Shown here: one piece after another, positions 7,804 to 16,318 of the stretch
Numbering within the stretch: the stretch's first letter is position 1
How the letters are laid out: the number at the start of each line of letters is the position of its first letter
Assembly: GCA_031398975.1 (NCBI GenBank)
Contig: JANNOI010000001.1
Location: forward strand, 1-64,000
Length of the DNA stretch: 64,000 nucleotides
DNA from: JAKFWI01 sp031398975
GTDB lineage: Bacteria; Pseudomonadota; Alphaproteobacteria; Caulobacterales; Aquidulcibacteraceae
Reading direction: 5' to 3'
Notes under the pieces: generated by a model
What the model was told of the DNA's origin: nothing
Seen by the model: only the letters and a program-made list of their open reading frames with translations
The model's database searches: none
Translations under genes and position numbers: made by a program

Positions 7804-9579
7804 CTAGGCAGGCTCCAAGTCAAATTGCAGGCGGCAGAGGCGGGCATAGAGGCCGCCGCGCGCCAGGAGCTCGTCGTGGGAGCCGCTCTCGCGGATCTCG
7901 CCGTCGTCGAATACGAGAATACGATCGGCCTGACGGACGGTGGAGAGCCGATGGGCGATCAGCAGCGTCGTGCGCCCGGCCTCCAGGCGCGTCAGCGCCG
8001 ATTGCACGTCCCGCTCGGATTCCGCGTCGAGCGCGGAGGTCGCCTCGTCCAGCAATAGCAGGGGCGCATCGCGCAGGAAGGCGCGCGCGAGCGCGATCCG
8101 CTGGCGTTCGCCCCCCGACAGCAGCCCGCCGCGCTCGCCCACCACCGTGTCATAGCCGCGCGGCAGGGCCAGGATGAAGGCGTGCGCGGCGGCGGCCTTG
8201 GCGGCCTCCACGATCTCGGCCTCGCTCGCCCCGGCTTTGCCGAGCGCGATATTGGCGCGCACCGTATCGTTGAAGAGCGCCACGTCCTGGGAGACCAGCG
8301 CCATCGACCCCCGCAGGCTCGCCAGCGTCACGTCCCGCACGTCCTGGCCGTCGATCGTGACCCGGCCGCCGCTGACGTCGAACAGGCGCGGGATCAGGCT
8401 GAACACGCTGGTCTTGCCGGCCCCGGACCGGCCCACCAGCGCCACCGTCTCGCCCTTCGACGCCGTGAAGGAGATGTCACGCAGCGCAGACCCCTCGCGG
8501 CCATAGGCGAAGCTCACCTTCTCGAAGGAAAGGCGCCCCTCAGTGACCACCAGCGGCTTGGCGTCGGGCTTGTCCTGTATCCGGGGGGCCTCGTCCATCA
8601 GCGCGAACACGCGCTCAACCGCCGCCAGCCCCTCATTGAGCACGGTGTTGTAGGTGCCAAGGCTGCGGGCCGAGGCCGAGGCGGTGGCGATCGTGGTGAT
8701 GAAGGCCAGCATGTCGCCGACCGTCGCCTGTCCATGCGCCACCCGCCAGCCGATCAGCGCGAACACCGCCGCCGCCGCCAAGCCCCCAATCAGCTCCAGC
8801 AGCGGATCGGAGCGCGCGCGGTTGCGCACCATGCGCATCTGCAGCCGCCTTCGCCGCTCGAACGCGGCCGAGGCGCGCGCGCTTTCGTAGCCTTCCAGGC
8901 CGAAGGTGCGCACCACGCGGGCGTTGGCGAAGCTCTCGGTGAGCAGGGAGGCGAGGTCGCCCATATGCGTCTGCGCTTCGCGGGTGTCGCGGCGGGCGCG
9001 ATTGGCGATGCGCGAAAGCGGGGAGACGGCGGTGAGGAACAGAAGGATCACCATCCCCGCCAACGTCCAGTCGATCCACAGCATCGCGACCATGGTGGCG
9101 ATCACGGTGAGCACGTCGCGCAGCAATTGGCTGGTGGAGCGCACCAGGCCGTCGGCGATGGAATTGATGTCATTGGTGAAGCGAGACACCAGCGCGCCGG
9201 TGGCCTCGCCGGCGATGCGGGCGAAGTCAGACCCAAGCAGGCTTTTGAACATGGCGTCCTGCAGGTCCCGCAGCACGCGATGGGCGAGCCCGGAGGTGAG
9301 CACCGCCTGCATGTACATCGCGCCCGCGCGCAGCAGCGCCACGACGATGATCCAGGCCGGGATCTGGTAGATCACGCGGTCCTCGCCGCGCTGGAGCAAG
9401 TCCCCCGCCTGTTTTGTGATGAAGACGTAGCCGCCGGACGTGGCCGCCACCACCAGCACGACCGGCACCATAGACAGGAGCACGCGCCAGTATTTCTTGA
9501 CGTAGTCGCGCCATAGGCGCCCCGCGAGCGTGCGCCGCCGGTAATCGCCAAGCGCGGGGATGGGCGGGGCTTTCACCAC
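7804..9579 (-). CDS. ABC exporter, fused permease and ATPase (MsbA-like)
   Basis: 591-aa half-transporter. The N-terminal six-helix exporter domain (about residues 20-330) is followed by an ATPase with Walker A GRSGAGKT (about 378-385), signature LSGGERQRIALARAF, Walker B LLLLDEATSALD and switch histidine in LLIAHRLS. It works as a dimer in the inner membrane. Upstream in the same operon lie DUF4170, cysQ and pmbA genes. In many alphaproteobacteria that string sits with lipid A genes (waaA, lpxK), so a lipid A flippase role is a fair inference. Those two genes are absent here, and the operon is followed instead by vapBC. Confidence 0.88.
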   Translation of the reverse strand: MVKAPPIPALGDYRRRTLAGRLWRDYVKKYWRVLLSMVPVVLVVAATSGGYVFITKQAGDLLQRGEDRVIYQIPAWIIVVALLRAGAMYMQAVLTSGLAHRVLRDLQDAMFKSLLGSDFARIAGEATGALVSRFTNDINSIADGLVRSTSQLLRDVLTVIATMVAMLWIDWTLAGMVILLFLTAVSPLSRIANRARRDTREAQTHMGDLASLLTESFANARVVRTFGLEGYESARASAAFERRRRLQMRMVRNRARSDPLLELIGGLAAAAVFALIGWRVAHGQATVGDMLAFITTIATASASARSLGTYNTVLNEGLAAVERVFALMDEAPRIQDKPDAKPLVVTEGRLSFEKVSFAYGREGSALRDISFTASKGETVALVGRSGAGKTSVFSLIPRLFDVSGGRVTIDGQDVRDVTLASLRGSMALVSQDVALFNDTVRANIALGKAGASEAEIVEAAKAAAAHAFILALPRGYDTVVGERGGLLSGGERQRIALARAFLRDAPLLLLDEATSALDAESERDVQSALTRLEAGRTTLLIAHRLSTVRQADRILVFDDGEIRESGSHDELLARGGLYARLCRLQFDLEPA

Positions 9580-9593
9580 GGGGTCCTAGGCGC

Positions 9594-9833
9594 TCACTGC
9601 TCGTGGGTTTTCCCGGTGGCGGGATCGAGCAGGCGGTGGGCGTGGAGGATGAAATAGCGCATCCGGGCGTTGTCCACCGTCCGCTGGGCGGCGCCTTTCC
9701 AGGCGTCATAGGCGGTGCGGTACTCCCCGAACGCGCCGACGAAATCGATCTTGGAGAGATCCACGAATTCGGCCGTATCGAGGCTCTTGAGTTCGCCGCC
9801 GATCACGAGGTGCAGCAATTGCCTGTCGGCCAT
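9594..9833 (-). CDS. DUF4170 family protein
   Basis: 79-aa soluble protein starting MADRQLLHLVIGGELKSLD. I prefer this ATG to one 23 codons upstream because the family begins here and the upstream codons overlap the region before the preceding gene's stop. The body (FVGAFGEYRTAYDAWKGAAQRTVDNARMRYF) matches the DUF4170 proteins that sit next to lipid A/ABC exporter genes in alphaproteobacteria. The function is unknown. It lies 14 bp before the ABC exporter gene and is probably co-transcribed. Confidence 0.75.
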   Translation of the reverse strand: MADRQLLHLVIGGELKSLDTAEFVDLSKIDFVGAFGEYRTAYDAWKGAAQRTVDNARMRYFILHAHRLLDPATGKTHEQ

Positions 9834-9889
9834 GGGCGTTTCTCGGGCCAAATCTGTGCGTGGACGAAAAGGCTGTTGCGCGCTGTCGC

Positions 9890-10723
9890 TCAGGCGGGCC
9901 ACGCGCGCGGATCCGCGGTCGAACGCACCTGCTCGAGTAGCAGAGGATGCAATGCGGGACCAGCGGCCACAAGTCCCGGCAGCCGCGCCGCGGGGGTGTT
10001 GTAAACAAGGGCGGCGCCCGTGGGGTCGGTGATGCGCCCGCCCGCCTCCTCAACGAGCAGCGCCGCCGCCGCGACGTCCCAATCGTGCTTGGCCCCCAGC
10101 GCCACCACCGCATCCAGGCGCCCGGCCGCGGCCAGCGCGATGCGGTAGGCCAGCGCGCTGACATGGGTGAGCTGCAGGGCGGGCCAGGGCGTCGCCCAGC
10201 GCTTGTCGGCGTAGAAATCCGGCTTGCCGGCGAGGTGGGCCGCTTCCAGCGTCTTGTGCTGCGAGGCCCGGATGGGCGCGCCGTTCAGCCGGGCGCCGCC
10301 GCCGCGGAACGCCTCGAACATCTCCTCCAGCACCGGATTGTACACCGCCGCCGCCACCGGCGCGCCGTTCTCCACCACCGCCACGGCGATGCAGAAATCG
10401 GTTTCGCCCGCGAGGAAGGCGCGCGTGCCGTCGATCGGATCGACGATGAACACGCGCGCGCGCTCCAGCCGCTCGCTCCGGTCCGGGCTCTCCTCGGACA
10501 GCCAGCCATAGGCGGGCCGCGCTGTGCGCAGGCGCTCCTCCAGCAGGGCGTTGCACGCAAGGTCGATCTCGCTCACCGGCCCCGCCGCGCCCTTGGACCA
10601 GGTTTGCACCGGGCGCCCGAAGGCTTCGCGCACCAGCGGCCCGCACGCGCGCACGGCCGCCGCCACGAGCGCCGCGTCCGCGCGGTCGGCGTGCTCAGAG
10701 TCCGGCGATGGCGAGATCATCAA
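9890..10723 (-). CDS. cysQ: Inositol-monophosphatase family phosphatase, CysQ-like
   Basis: 277-aa member of the lithium-sensitive phosphatase superfamily. The metal-site signature DPIDGTRAF (about residues 91-99) and the C-terminal HDWDVAAAALLVEEAGG motif (about 202-218) are intact. The Glu pair usually found in GWLSEES is present. The family contains 3'(2'),5'-bisphosphate nucleotidase (removing PAP) and inositol phosphatases. The DUF4170/PmbA neighbourhood favours CysQ. It overlaps the pmbA stop by 29 bp, so it is translationally linked. Confidence 0.82.
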   Translation of the reverse strand: MMISPSPDSEHADRADAALVAAAVRACGPLVREAFGRPVQTWSKGAAGPVSEIDLACNALLEERLRTARPAYGWLSEESPDRSERLERARVFIVDPIDGTRAFLAGETDFCIAVAVVENGAPVAAAVYNPVLEEMFEAFRGGGARLNGAPIRASQHKTLEAAHLAGKPDFYADKRWATPWPALQLTHVSALAYRIALAAAGRLDAVVALGAKHDWDVAAAALLVEEAGGRITDPTGAALVYNTPAARLPGLVAAGPALHPLLLEQVRSTADPRAWPA

Positions 10724-12041
10724 CCAGCAGGCTCGGCGTATCCAGCGCGCCGCGACGATCGAGATCCCCGCCCGGGCGCAGGCGGGCGTAGATCGCGGTC
10801 AGGTCCCCCGCGACGGTGATTTCGCTCACCGGGAAGGCGCGCTCCCCGCCGGAGAACCAATGCCCCGCCACGCCGACGGAATAGTCTCCGGTATTGGGGT
10901 TGAAGGAGGGGGAGAACATTTCGGTCACCAGCAGGCCCTCGCCCGCTTCCGCCATCAGCGCCGCCAGATCGCCCGGCCCGCCCGGCGCGACGGTGACGTT
11001 GCTCGCCCCGACGCCTGGAGGCCCGCCATGGCCCGCGGTCGCGTGGCCGGTGGAGGTGAGGTTGAGCTGGCGGGCGGCGGCGGAATTCAGCAGCCACGTG
11101 GTCAGCACGCCGTCCTCGATCAGGTTCCTTGCCTGCACGCCCACGCCTTCGCCGTCGAACGGGCGCGAGGCGGGCCCGCGCGGGCGAAGGGGATCGTCCT
11201 CGATCGTGAAGCCGGCCGGAAACAGGCGCTGATGCAGCTTGTCTTTCAGGAACGAAACCCCCCGCGCCACCGCCGCCCCGGAAATGGCGCCCAGCAAGGG
11301 ACCGATGATACGCCCTGCGGTGCGGTTTTCAAAGATCACCGGGGCCTTGCGGCTGGCGATCTTGCGCGCGCCCAGGCGCGCGGCCGCGCGCTCCCCGGCG
11401 GTGCGCCCGATCGCTTCGGGGGCGGGCAGGTCAGTGAGGAAGCGGGCGCTGCGGCTTTCCCAGTCGCGCTCCTTCCGCCCGTCCCGTTCCGCCAGCGGCG
11501 ATACGCCGAGCCCGAAGGAGGTGGCGCGCGTCCGCCCGAAAAAGCCGTTCGTCGCGGCCAGCGCAAAGAGGCTCACATCGGCGTTCGCGCCCGCGCCAGT
11601 GGAATTGGTGATCCCCGGGACCGCGCGGGCGGCGTCCTCGCAGGCGCGCGCCATGGCCTCGAGCGCATGCGCATCCGGGCGGGCGCTATCGGCGGTTTCG
11701 AGCGCTTCGGAGGAGGCGGCCAGCCGCGCGGGATCGGCGAGCCCGCAATAGGGGTCCTCGGGCGCGGCCTTGGCCATGGCGACGACGCGCTCGGCCAGCG
11801 CCTCAAGGCCGGCGCGGGAGACGTCGCTGGTGGAGGCCCCGGCCTGGCGCTTGCCGATCAAGGCCCGTAATGCGACGGAACGGCTTTCCTCCCGGTCCAC
11901 CCCCTCCAGCGCGCCCAGGCGCACCTCCACGGAGAGGCTCTCCCGCTCCGCGAGCGACGCCTCGGCCTCGGTCGCCCCGAAGCGGCGGGCGGCGGCCAAC
12001 AAATCGTGCAGAACGTCGTGGACGGCGTCGTCGTTCGCCAT
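10695..12041 (-). CDS. pmbA: TldD/PmbA family protein, PmbA (TldE) subunit
   Basis: 448-aa protein of the TldD/PmbA protease family. TldE pairs with the metal-bearing TldD to degrade unfolded or modified peptides such as microcins. It lacks the HExxxH zinc motif, as expected of the E subunit. Family marks include RALIGKRQAGASTSD, NRTAGRIIGPLLGAISGAAVARG, FDGEGVGVQARNLIEDGVLTTWLLN and FNPNTGDYSVGVAG. No tldD lies in this window. It is the first gene of the operon running to the ABC exporter. Confidence 0.88.
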   Translation of the reverse strand: MANDDAVHDVLHDLLAAARRFGATEAEASLAERESLSVEVRLGALEGVDREESRSVALRALIGKRQAGASTSDVSRAGLEALAERVVAMAKAAPEDPYCGLADPARLAASSEALETADSARPDAHALEAMARACEDAARAVPGITNSTGAGANADVSLFALAATNGFFGRTRATSFGLGVSPLAERDGRKERDWESRSARFLTDLPAPEAIGRTAGERAAARLGARKIASRKAPVIFENRTAGRIIGPLLGAISGAAVARGVSFLKDKLHQRLFPAGFTIEDDPLRPRGPASRPFDGEGVGVQARNLIEDGVLTTWLLNSAAARQLNLTSTGHATAGHGGPPGVGASNVTVAPGGPGDLAALMAEAGEGLLVTEMFSPSFNPNTGDYSVGVAGHWFSGGERAFPVSEITVAGDLTAIYARLRPGGDLDRRGALDTPSLLVDDLAIAGL

Positions 12042-12131
12042 TGCGGCTCCGGGAGGGCTTGGGTGGGAGGTTGAGCGCCAACATGGCGTGCGCGACGCCC
12101 GCCGGCAACTCGCCCCCGCCCCCGGCCGGCC

Positions 12132-12539
12132 CTAAAGCAGCGGCGCGAGCCCCGCCACGATCAAGCCGCCCGCCATGCCCAGGAAGGCGATCCAGGTGAT
12201 CAAGGTCCCGCCCACGCGGCCGAGGCCCGCGTCCAGCGACATCGAGATGCCCACGCCGTGCATCAGCCGCCCCAAGGTCAGCGCGACCCCGCTCGCATGC
12301 AGGAGCCAGTAGGGCGCGGCGTCCAGGAGGGCAAGGAACAGAAGCCCGGCCAGCCCCGCGGGGATGTATTCGGCGGCGTTGCCGTGGGCGCGCACCGCGC
12401 GCTGCATGGCCGCCACGCCGCCATCGCCGATCGCTACCTTGTTCACCCCGCGCGCCATGCTCACGCGGAACGCCAAGACCACCAGGATAAGGATGTTGAC
12501 GCCGGCATAGATCGCCGCCGCCTCGAGCTTCGTGAGCAT
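12132..12539 (-). CDS. MAPEG family membrane protein
   Basis: 135-aa protein with four hydrophobic segments and the conserved RAHGNAAEYIP motif (about residues 50-60) of the MAPEG superfamily, which includes membrane glutathione transferases. Bacterial members are small and mostly uncharacterised. A glutathione-related role is conceivable, since gshA lies in the same window though not adjacent. It ends 90 bp before pmbA begins. Confidence 0.82.
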   Translation of the reverse strand: MLTKLEAAAIYAGVNILILVVLAFRVSMARGVNKVAIGDGGVAAMQRAVRAHGNAAEYIPAGLAGLLFLALLDAAPYWLLHASGVALTLGRLMHGVGISMSLDAGLGRVGGTLITWIAFLGMAGGLIVAGLAPLL

Positions 12540-12721
12540 AAAGGGCCCCCCGTTAAGACGTCAGAAACCGGCGGGCGAGGCCAAAAAACCCAGCAATCCT
12601 CGCGTCTTTAAACCGCCGTTCAGGCTTGCGTCTTACGGTCCTCGTCGGGGCTCGGGAAGCCCCTGTTTGATCTTTCCTTCCAAAGATCGCGGCGTAGAAG
12701 ACGTTGGGTATGGTGGTCTGG

Positions 12722-12752
12722 AAAAGCCGGCCTTGTGGTGGGGCCGGCTTTT
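12722..12752. terminator. Bidirectional rho-independent terminator
   Basis: An 11-bp perfect stem AAAAGCCGGCC / GGCCGGCTTTT closes a 9-nt loop, with T-runs on both strands. It lies 6 bp after the ubiD stop codon on the minus strand, so it most likely ends the ubiD transcript. The rest of the 218-bp gap before the MAPEG gene shows no other feature. Confidence 0.8.
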
Positions 12753-12757
12753 TCGCG

Positions 12758-14284
12758 TCATTTCCAGATCGGGCGGCCCTCCCCCGGCAGGCCGAGGCGT
12801 GACCACTTTTCCGTTACCGCGTCCACCACTTCCTGGTCCATGCGGATCAGGCGACCCCATTCGCGCTTTGTTTCGGGGGGAAGCTTGGTGGTGGCGTCCA
12901 GCCCGATCTTGGAGCCGAGGCCGCTTTCGGGGCTGGCGAAGTCCAGATAATCGATCGGGGTCCCCTCGATGAGGGTGATGTCGCGGGCGGGATCCATGCG
13001 CGTAGAGATCGCCCAGACCACGTCCTTCCAGTCGCGCGGGTTCACGTCCCCGTCCACGACGATGATCCATTTCGTGTAGAGGAATTGCCGCAGGAAGCTC
13101 CAGGCGCCCATCATCACCCGCTTGGCGTGGCCGGGATAGGCTTTGCGCATGGAGATCACCGCGACGCGGTAGGAGCAGCCCTCCGGCGGCAGCCAGAAAT
13201 CGAGGATTTCCGGGAATTGCTGCTGCAGCAGCGGGATGAACACCTCGTTCAGCGCCTCGCCGAGCACCGAGGGCTCGTCCGGCGGGCGCCCGGTGAAGGT
13301 GGTGAGATAGATCGGGTCCCGCCGCATCGTGATGGCGCTGATCTGAAACACCGGGAAGCGCTCCACGGAATTGTAATAGCCTGTGTGGTCGCCGTAGGGG
13401 CCCTCGTCGGAATATTCGTCCAGGAGCACATGGCCTTCGATCACGATCTCAGCCTCGGCGGGGACCTTCAGCGGCACGGTCTTGCAGGGGACGAGATCGA
13501 CCCGCCGCCCGCGCAGCAGCCCCGCGAACTGGTACTCGCTCAGCGTATCGGGCACGGGGGTGACGGCGGCCAGGATCGTGCCGGGATCGGCCCCGATCAC
13601 CGCGGCCGCGGGCAGGGGCTCGGGCTTTTTCTCCTTCCAGCGCCGGTAATGCTGGGCGCCCCCGCGGTGGGCGAGCCAGCGCATCAGGGTGCGGTCCCGC
13701 CCCAGCTTCTGCATGCGGTAGATGCCCAGATTGTAGGCGTCCTCGCGCGCCTCGGTCGGGCCCTTGGTGACGATCAGCGGCCAGGTGATGAGCGGGGCGG
13801 GCTCGCCCGGCCAGCAGGTCTGGATCGGCAGGCGGTCCAGATCGATCGCCTCGCCCGTGAGCACCACGTCCTGGACCGGCGCCTTGCCCACCGTGTTGGG
13901 CCGCATCGCCATGACGTTTTTCGCCAGCGGCAAAAGCTCCAGCGCGTCGCGCAGGCCCCGCGGGGGCTCGGGCTGGCGCAGGAAAGCCAAAAGCGCGCCC
14001 ACCTCGCGCAGGTCGCGGGCGGTGCGGCGCTCCTTGCCGTCCATCGTCACCGCCATCGCCACCCGTTCCACCGTGCCGAACAGATTGGCCAGCGCGGGCA
14101 TCTCGGAGGCCCGCCCGTCGGCGTGGACCGGCCGCTCGAACAGCACGGCGGGGCCCTGCGCGGCCAGCAGGCGGGTCTGGATCTCGGTCATTTCCAGGGC
14201 GGTGGAGACGGGCGCGGCGACGCGCGCCAATTGGCCTTCCGTCTCCAGCTTGGCCAGGAAGTCCCGCAGGGAGCGGTAGGGCAT
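12758..14284 (-). CDS. ubiD: UbiD family decarboxylase
   Basis: 508-aa enzyme matching 3-octaprenyl-4-hydroxybenzoate decarboxylase of ubiquinone synthesis, which uses prenylated FMN made by UbiX. I start at MPYRSLRDFLAKLE (14284), preceded by GGAGA at 8 nt, and drop 35 upstream codons. The hallmark DEYSDEGPYGDHTGYY stretch (about residues 270-285) holds the E-R-E region acids. VNPRDWKDVVWAISTRMDPARD and the terminal metal-site segments are also typical. ubiA lies 2 kb away on the same strand, separated by three other genes. No ubiX is visible. Confidence 0.92.
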   Translation of the reverse strand: MPYRSLRDFLAKLETEGQLARVAAPVSTALEMTEIQTRLLAAQGPAVLFERPVHADGRASEMPALANLFGTVERVAMAVTMDGKERRTARDLREVGALLAFLRQPEPPRGLRDALELLPLAKNVMAMRPNTVGKAPVQDVVLTGEAIDLDRLPIQTCWPGEPAPLITWPLIVTKGPTEAREDAYNLGIYRMQKLGRDRTLMRWLAHRGGAQHYRRWKEKKPEPLPAAAVIGADPGTILAAVTPVPDTLSEYQFAGLLRGRRVDLVPCKTVPLKVPAEAEIVIEGHVLLDEYSDEGPYGDHTGYYNSVERFPVFQISAITMRRDPIYLTTFTGRPPDEPSVLGEALNEVFIPLLQQQFPEILDFWLPPEGCSYRVAVISMRKAYPGHAKRVMMGAWSFLRQFLYTKWIIVVDGDVNPRDWKDVVWAISTRMDPARDITLIEGTPIDYLDFASPESGLGSKIGLDATTKLPPETKREWGRLIRMDQEVVDAVTEKWSRLGLPGEGRPIWK

Positions 14285-14392
14285 CAAATTCTCCGGCGGC
14301 CGGCGCGGCGGCGGCCCAGGCGCCTGTGTCCGAACCGTGAATCCGCCCCTGCGCGCACGGCAGGGCCCGATCAGCCCTACCATTTCCACCCG

Positions 14393-14920
14393 CTAGCGCA
14401 CCAGCGTGGCCACCTCTTTCACCACGCGCCAGACGCCGTCGCCGTCGCGGCGGAAGGTCACTTCGTGGGGGGCGGGGGCGCGGCTCTGGGTGCATGCGCG
14501 CAGCGAGCGCACCACCGCCCAGCCCGGGCCCAGCCGCTCGATGCGGATCTCTGAATGGCTAGAGGCGATCCGGGCCTGGCGCGAGGCGGCGAGCGCCTCC
14601 TTGAGCTGCGCCTTGTAGCGGCGGATCGGCATTTCGCGGGTGCGCTTGCGGGCGCCTTTTTCCTCGGTGTTTTCGATCACCACCCCGTCATCGGCGTAGC
14701 ATTCGGCTAAAGCGGGGTCGTAGGCGGCTTCGAGCGCGACCAAGCGAGTGAAGGCCTCGCGCGCGGCGGCGAGGTCCAGGTCGTGGGCGGCGTCGGTGAA
14801 GATGGCGTCGGCGGGGTTTTCGGGGTCGATCACGATCGGGGTGCGCAGAAACAGCGAGCGCCGCTTGGGCGCGGCCGCGCCCGCCCCGGCGCGCGCACCC
14901 GAGTTTGATCGCTGCAGCAC
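14393..14920 (-). CDS. NTF2-like/SnoaL-type protein of unknown function
   Basis: 175-aa protein with a C-terminal NTF2-like cone fold (residues about 55-175): a helix with AAREAFTRLVALEAAYDPAL, then strands ending VTFRRDGDGVWRVVKEVATLVR. I chose the GTG at 14920 because GGGGGAG stands 5 nt upstream. An ATG at 15028 would add 36 low-complexity residues and overlap the methyltransferase stop. The N-terminal 30 residues are Ala/Arg/Ser-rich. No catalytic residues can be assigned. Confidence 0.6.
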   Translation of the reverse strand: MLQRSNSGARAGAGAAAPKRRSLFLRTPIVIDPENPADAIFTDAAHDLDLAAAREAFTRLVALEAAYDPALAECYADDGVVIENTEEKGARKRTREMPIRRYKAQLKEALAASRQARIASSHSEIRIERLGPGWAVVRSLRACTQSRAPAPHEVTFRRDGDGVWRVVKEVATLVR

Positions 14921-15005
14921 GTGTGCTCCCCCGCTCCGCGAACCCGCGGGTCCAAAATCGCTTCCCGCGCGAGCGCGCGTCAATCGATGATTTCTAAAAG
15001 CGCTG

Positions 15006-15683
15006 TTAGCCGCTTGCGCGGGCGTCATCGCGGCCGGCGGGGGCGAGCGCCCACACCCAGGCGGTTTTGATCTCGCAATCCTCCAGCGCGCGGCTCACCG
15101 GCGCCTCATATTCCGCCAGCGGCGTGAAGGCGTGGGCGGGGAAATAGGACCGGCGCGGATCGCCCACCAGCACCGCGGCTCCGCCCTCCGCGCAATGCTT
15201 CAGCCAAGCAAGGAGGGGGCCCGCGAGGTCGCGGTCGTAGAACAGGTCCCCCACCAGGATCAGCTCAGCGTCCGGCGCCGTCCCTATCGGGTCCTGCGTC
15301 AGCGCCGTCAAAGGCACGGAATTGGCCGCTGCGTTGAGGGCGCAGGCGGCGGCGGCCAAAGGGTCGATATCGGCGGCCGTCGCGCTCAGGGCGCCCGCGC
15401 GCAGCGCCGCGATCGCTACGAGGCCCGAGCCGCACGCCACGTCCAGCACCTGCTTGCCGCGCACCGTCTCGGGATGGTCCAGGAGATAGCGCGCCAGCGC
15501 CTGGCCGCCCGCCCAGGCGAAGGCCCAGAAGGGCGGCGCAAGGCCGATCGCGCCCAGCTCCGCCTCCGTAAGCGTCCACAATTCCATCGCGTCGTCGGCC
15601 AGGTGGAGCTTGATTTCGGGGCAGAGCGGGGTGGGCGAGAGGCGGGTGTTGGCGACGATGAAGGCGCGGGGGTCGGCGATCAT
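15006..15683 (-). CDS. Class I methyltransferase, ETF-beta lysine methyltransferase/PrmA-like
   Basis: 225-aa SAM-dependent methyltransferase. Motif I VLDVACGSGLVAIAALRAGA (about residues 72-91), the post-I ATAADIDPLA and motif IV-like LILVGDLFYDRDLAGP are clear. The VGDLFYD form is characteristic of the METTL20/ETFBKMT group, which methylates lysines of electron-transfer flavoprotein beta, including in alphaproteobacteria; ribosomal protein L11 methyltransferases are relatives. Its ATG overlaps the alkA stop as ATGA, so it is translationally coupled to the glycosylase gene. Confidence 0.78.
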   Translation of the reverse strand: MIADPRAFIVANTRLSPTPLCPEIKLHLADDAMELWTLTEAELGAIGLAPPFWAFAWAGGQALARYLLDHPETVRGKQVLDVACGSGLVAIAALRAGALSATAADIDPLAAAACALNAAANSVPLTALTQDPIGTAPDAELILVGDLFYDRDLAGPLLAWLKHCAEGGAAVLVGDPRRSYFPAHAFTPLAEYEAPVSRALEDCEIKTAWVWALAPAGRDDARASG

Positions 15684-16318
15684 GGCGGGGGCGTTTCGGT
15701 GGCGCGCCAGCAATGCCAGGCCGCCGCCGAGCGCCACGGCGCCCAGCGCTTCCCGTACGCGGCCAAGACCTTGGGCGGCATGGGCTGGCCCACGATCCGC
15801 TCGGCCCCCTTGCGCACGCCAAGATCGTCCACCGGCAGCACGTCCGGCCGCCGCAGCGAGAAGATCAAATACATCTCCACCGTCCAGCGCCCCACCCCGC
15901 GCACGCTGGTGAGCCGGGCGATGATCTCCTCGTCGGGCAGGTGGGAGATGGCGCGCGGGGCGGGGATCACGCCCTCGATGCGCTTGGCGGCGATGTCGCG
16001 CAGGGCGGCGATCTTCTGGCGCGAGAGGCCCGCCGCGCGCAGCCGCTCCTCCGGCATGGCCAGCAGCGCCGCGGGCGGGGGATCGGGCGCGTCGGGGAAT
16101 AGGGCGAGCACGCGCGCGAGAATGGTGGCGGCGGCCTTGCCGGACAGCTGCTGGTGCGCCACCGCCCGGATCAGCGCGCGATAGGGGTCCTTGGAATGGG
16201 GAAAGCGGGCCGGGAACGGCTTGTGGCGGAGCACCGCCGCGGCCATGCCCGGGCACGCCTGCGCCAGGTGCGCCTCCGGCGGGGCGAGCGCGGCTGCGCG
16301 CCTCACCAGGGCAGCCAT
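15680..16318 (-). CDS. DNA-3-methyladenine glycosylase II (AlkA-type)
   Basis: 212-aa HhH-GPD base-excision glycosylase that removes alkylated bases. The helix-hairpin-helix and active-site segment LTSVRGVGRWTVEMYLIFSLRRPDVLPVDDLGVRKG (about residues 135-170 in two parts) contains the catalytic Asp of LPVDD. An early ALIRAVAHQQLS motif is typical of AlkA. I use the ATG at 16318; a TTG 6 codons upstream is possible. It overlaps the ubiA stop by 16 bp and the next methyltransferase by 4 bp, so the three genes look like one transcript. Confidence 0.87.
   Translation of the reverse strand: MAALVRRAAALAPPEAHLAQACPGMAAAVLRHKPFPARFPHSKDPYRALIRAVAHQQLSGKAAATILARVLALFPDAPDPPPAALLAMPEERLRAAGLSRQKIAALRDIAAKRIEGVIPAPRAISHLPDEEIIARLTSVRGVGRWTVEMYLIFSLRRPDVLPVDDLGVRKGAERIVGQPMPPKVLAAYGKRWAPWRSAAAWHCWRATETPPP

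Noticed and set aside
8182..9516. Long open frames opposite the ABC exporter and other GC-rich genes (for example 34401-36398, 55902-58577, 46106-47677)
   Set aside because: High-GC antisense frames with Arg/His/Gly/Ala-rich low-complexity translations; each lies opposite a clearly conserved gene.
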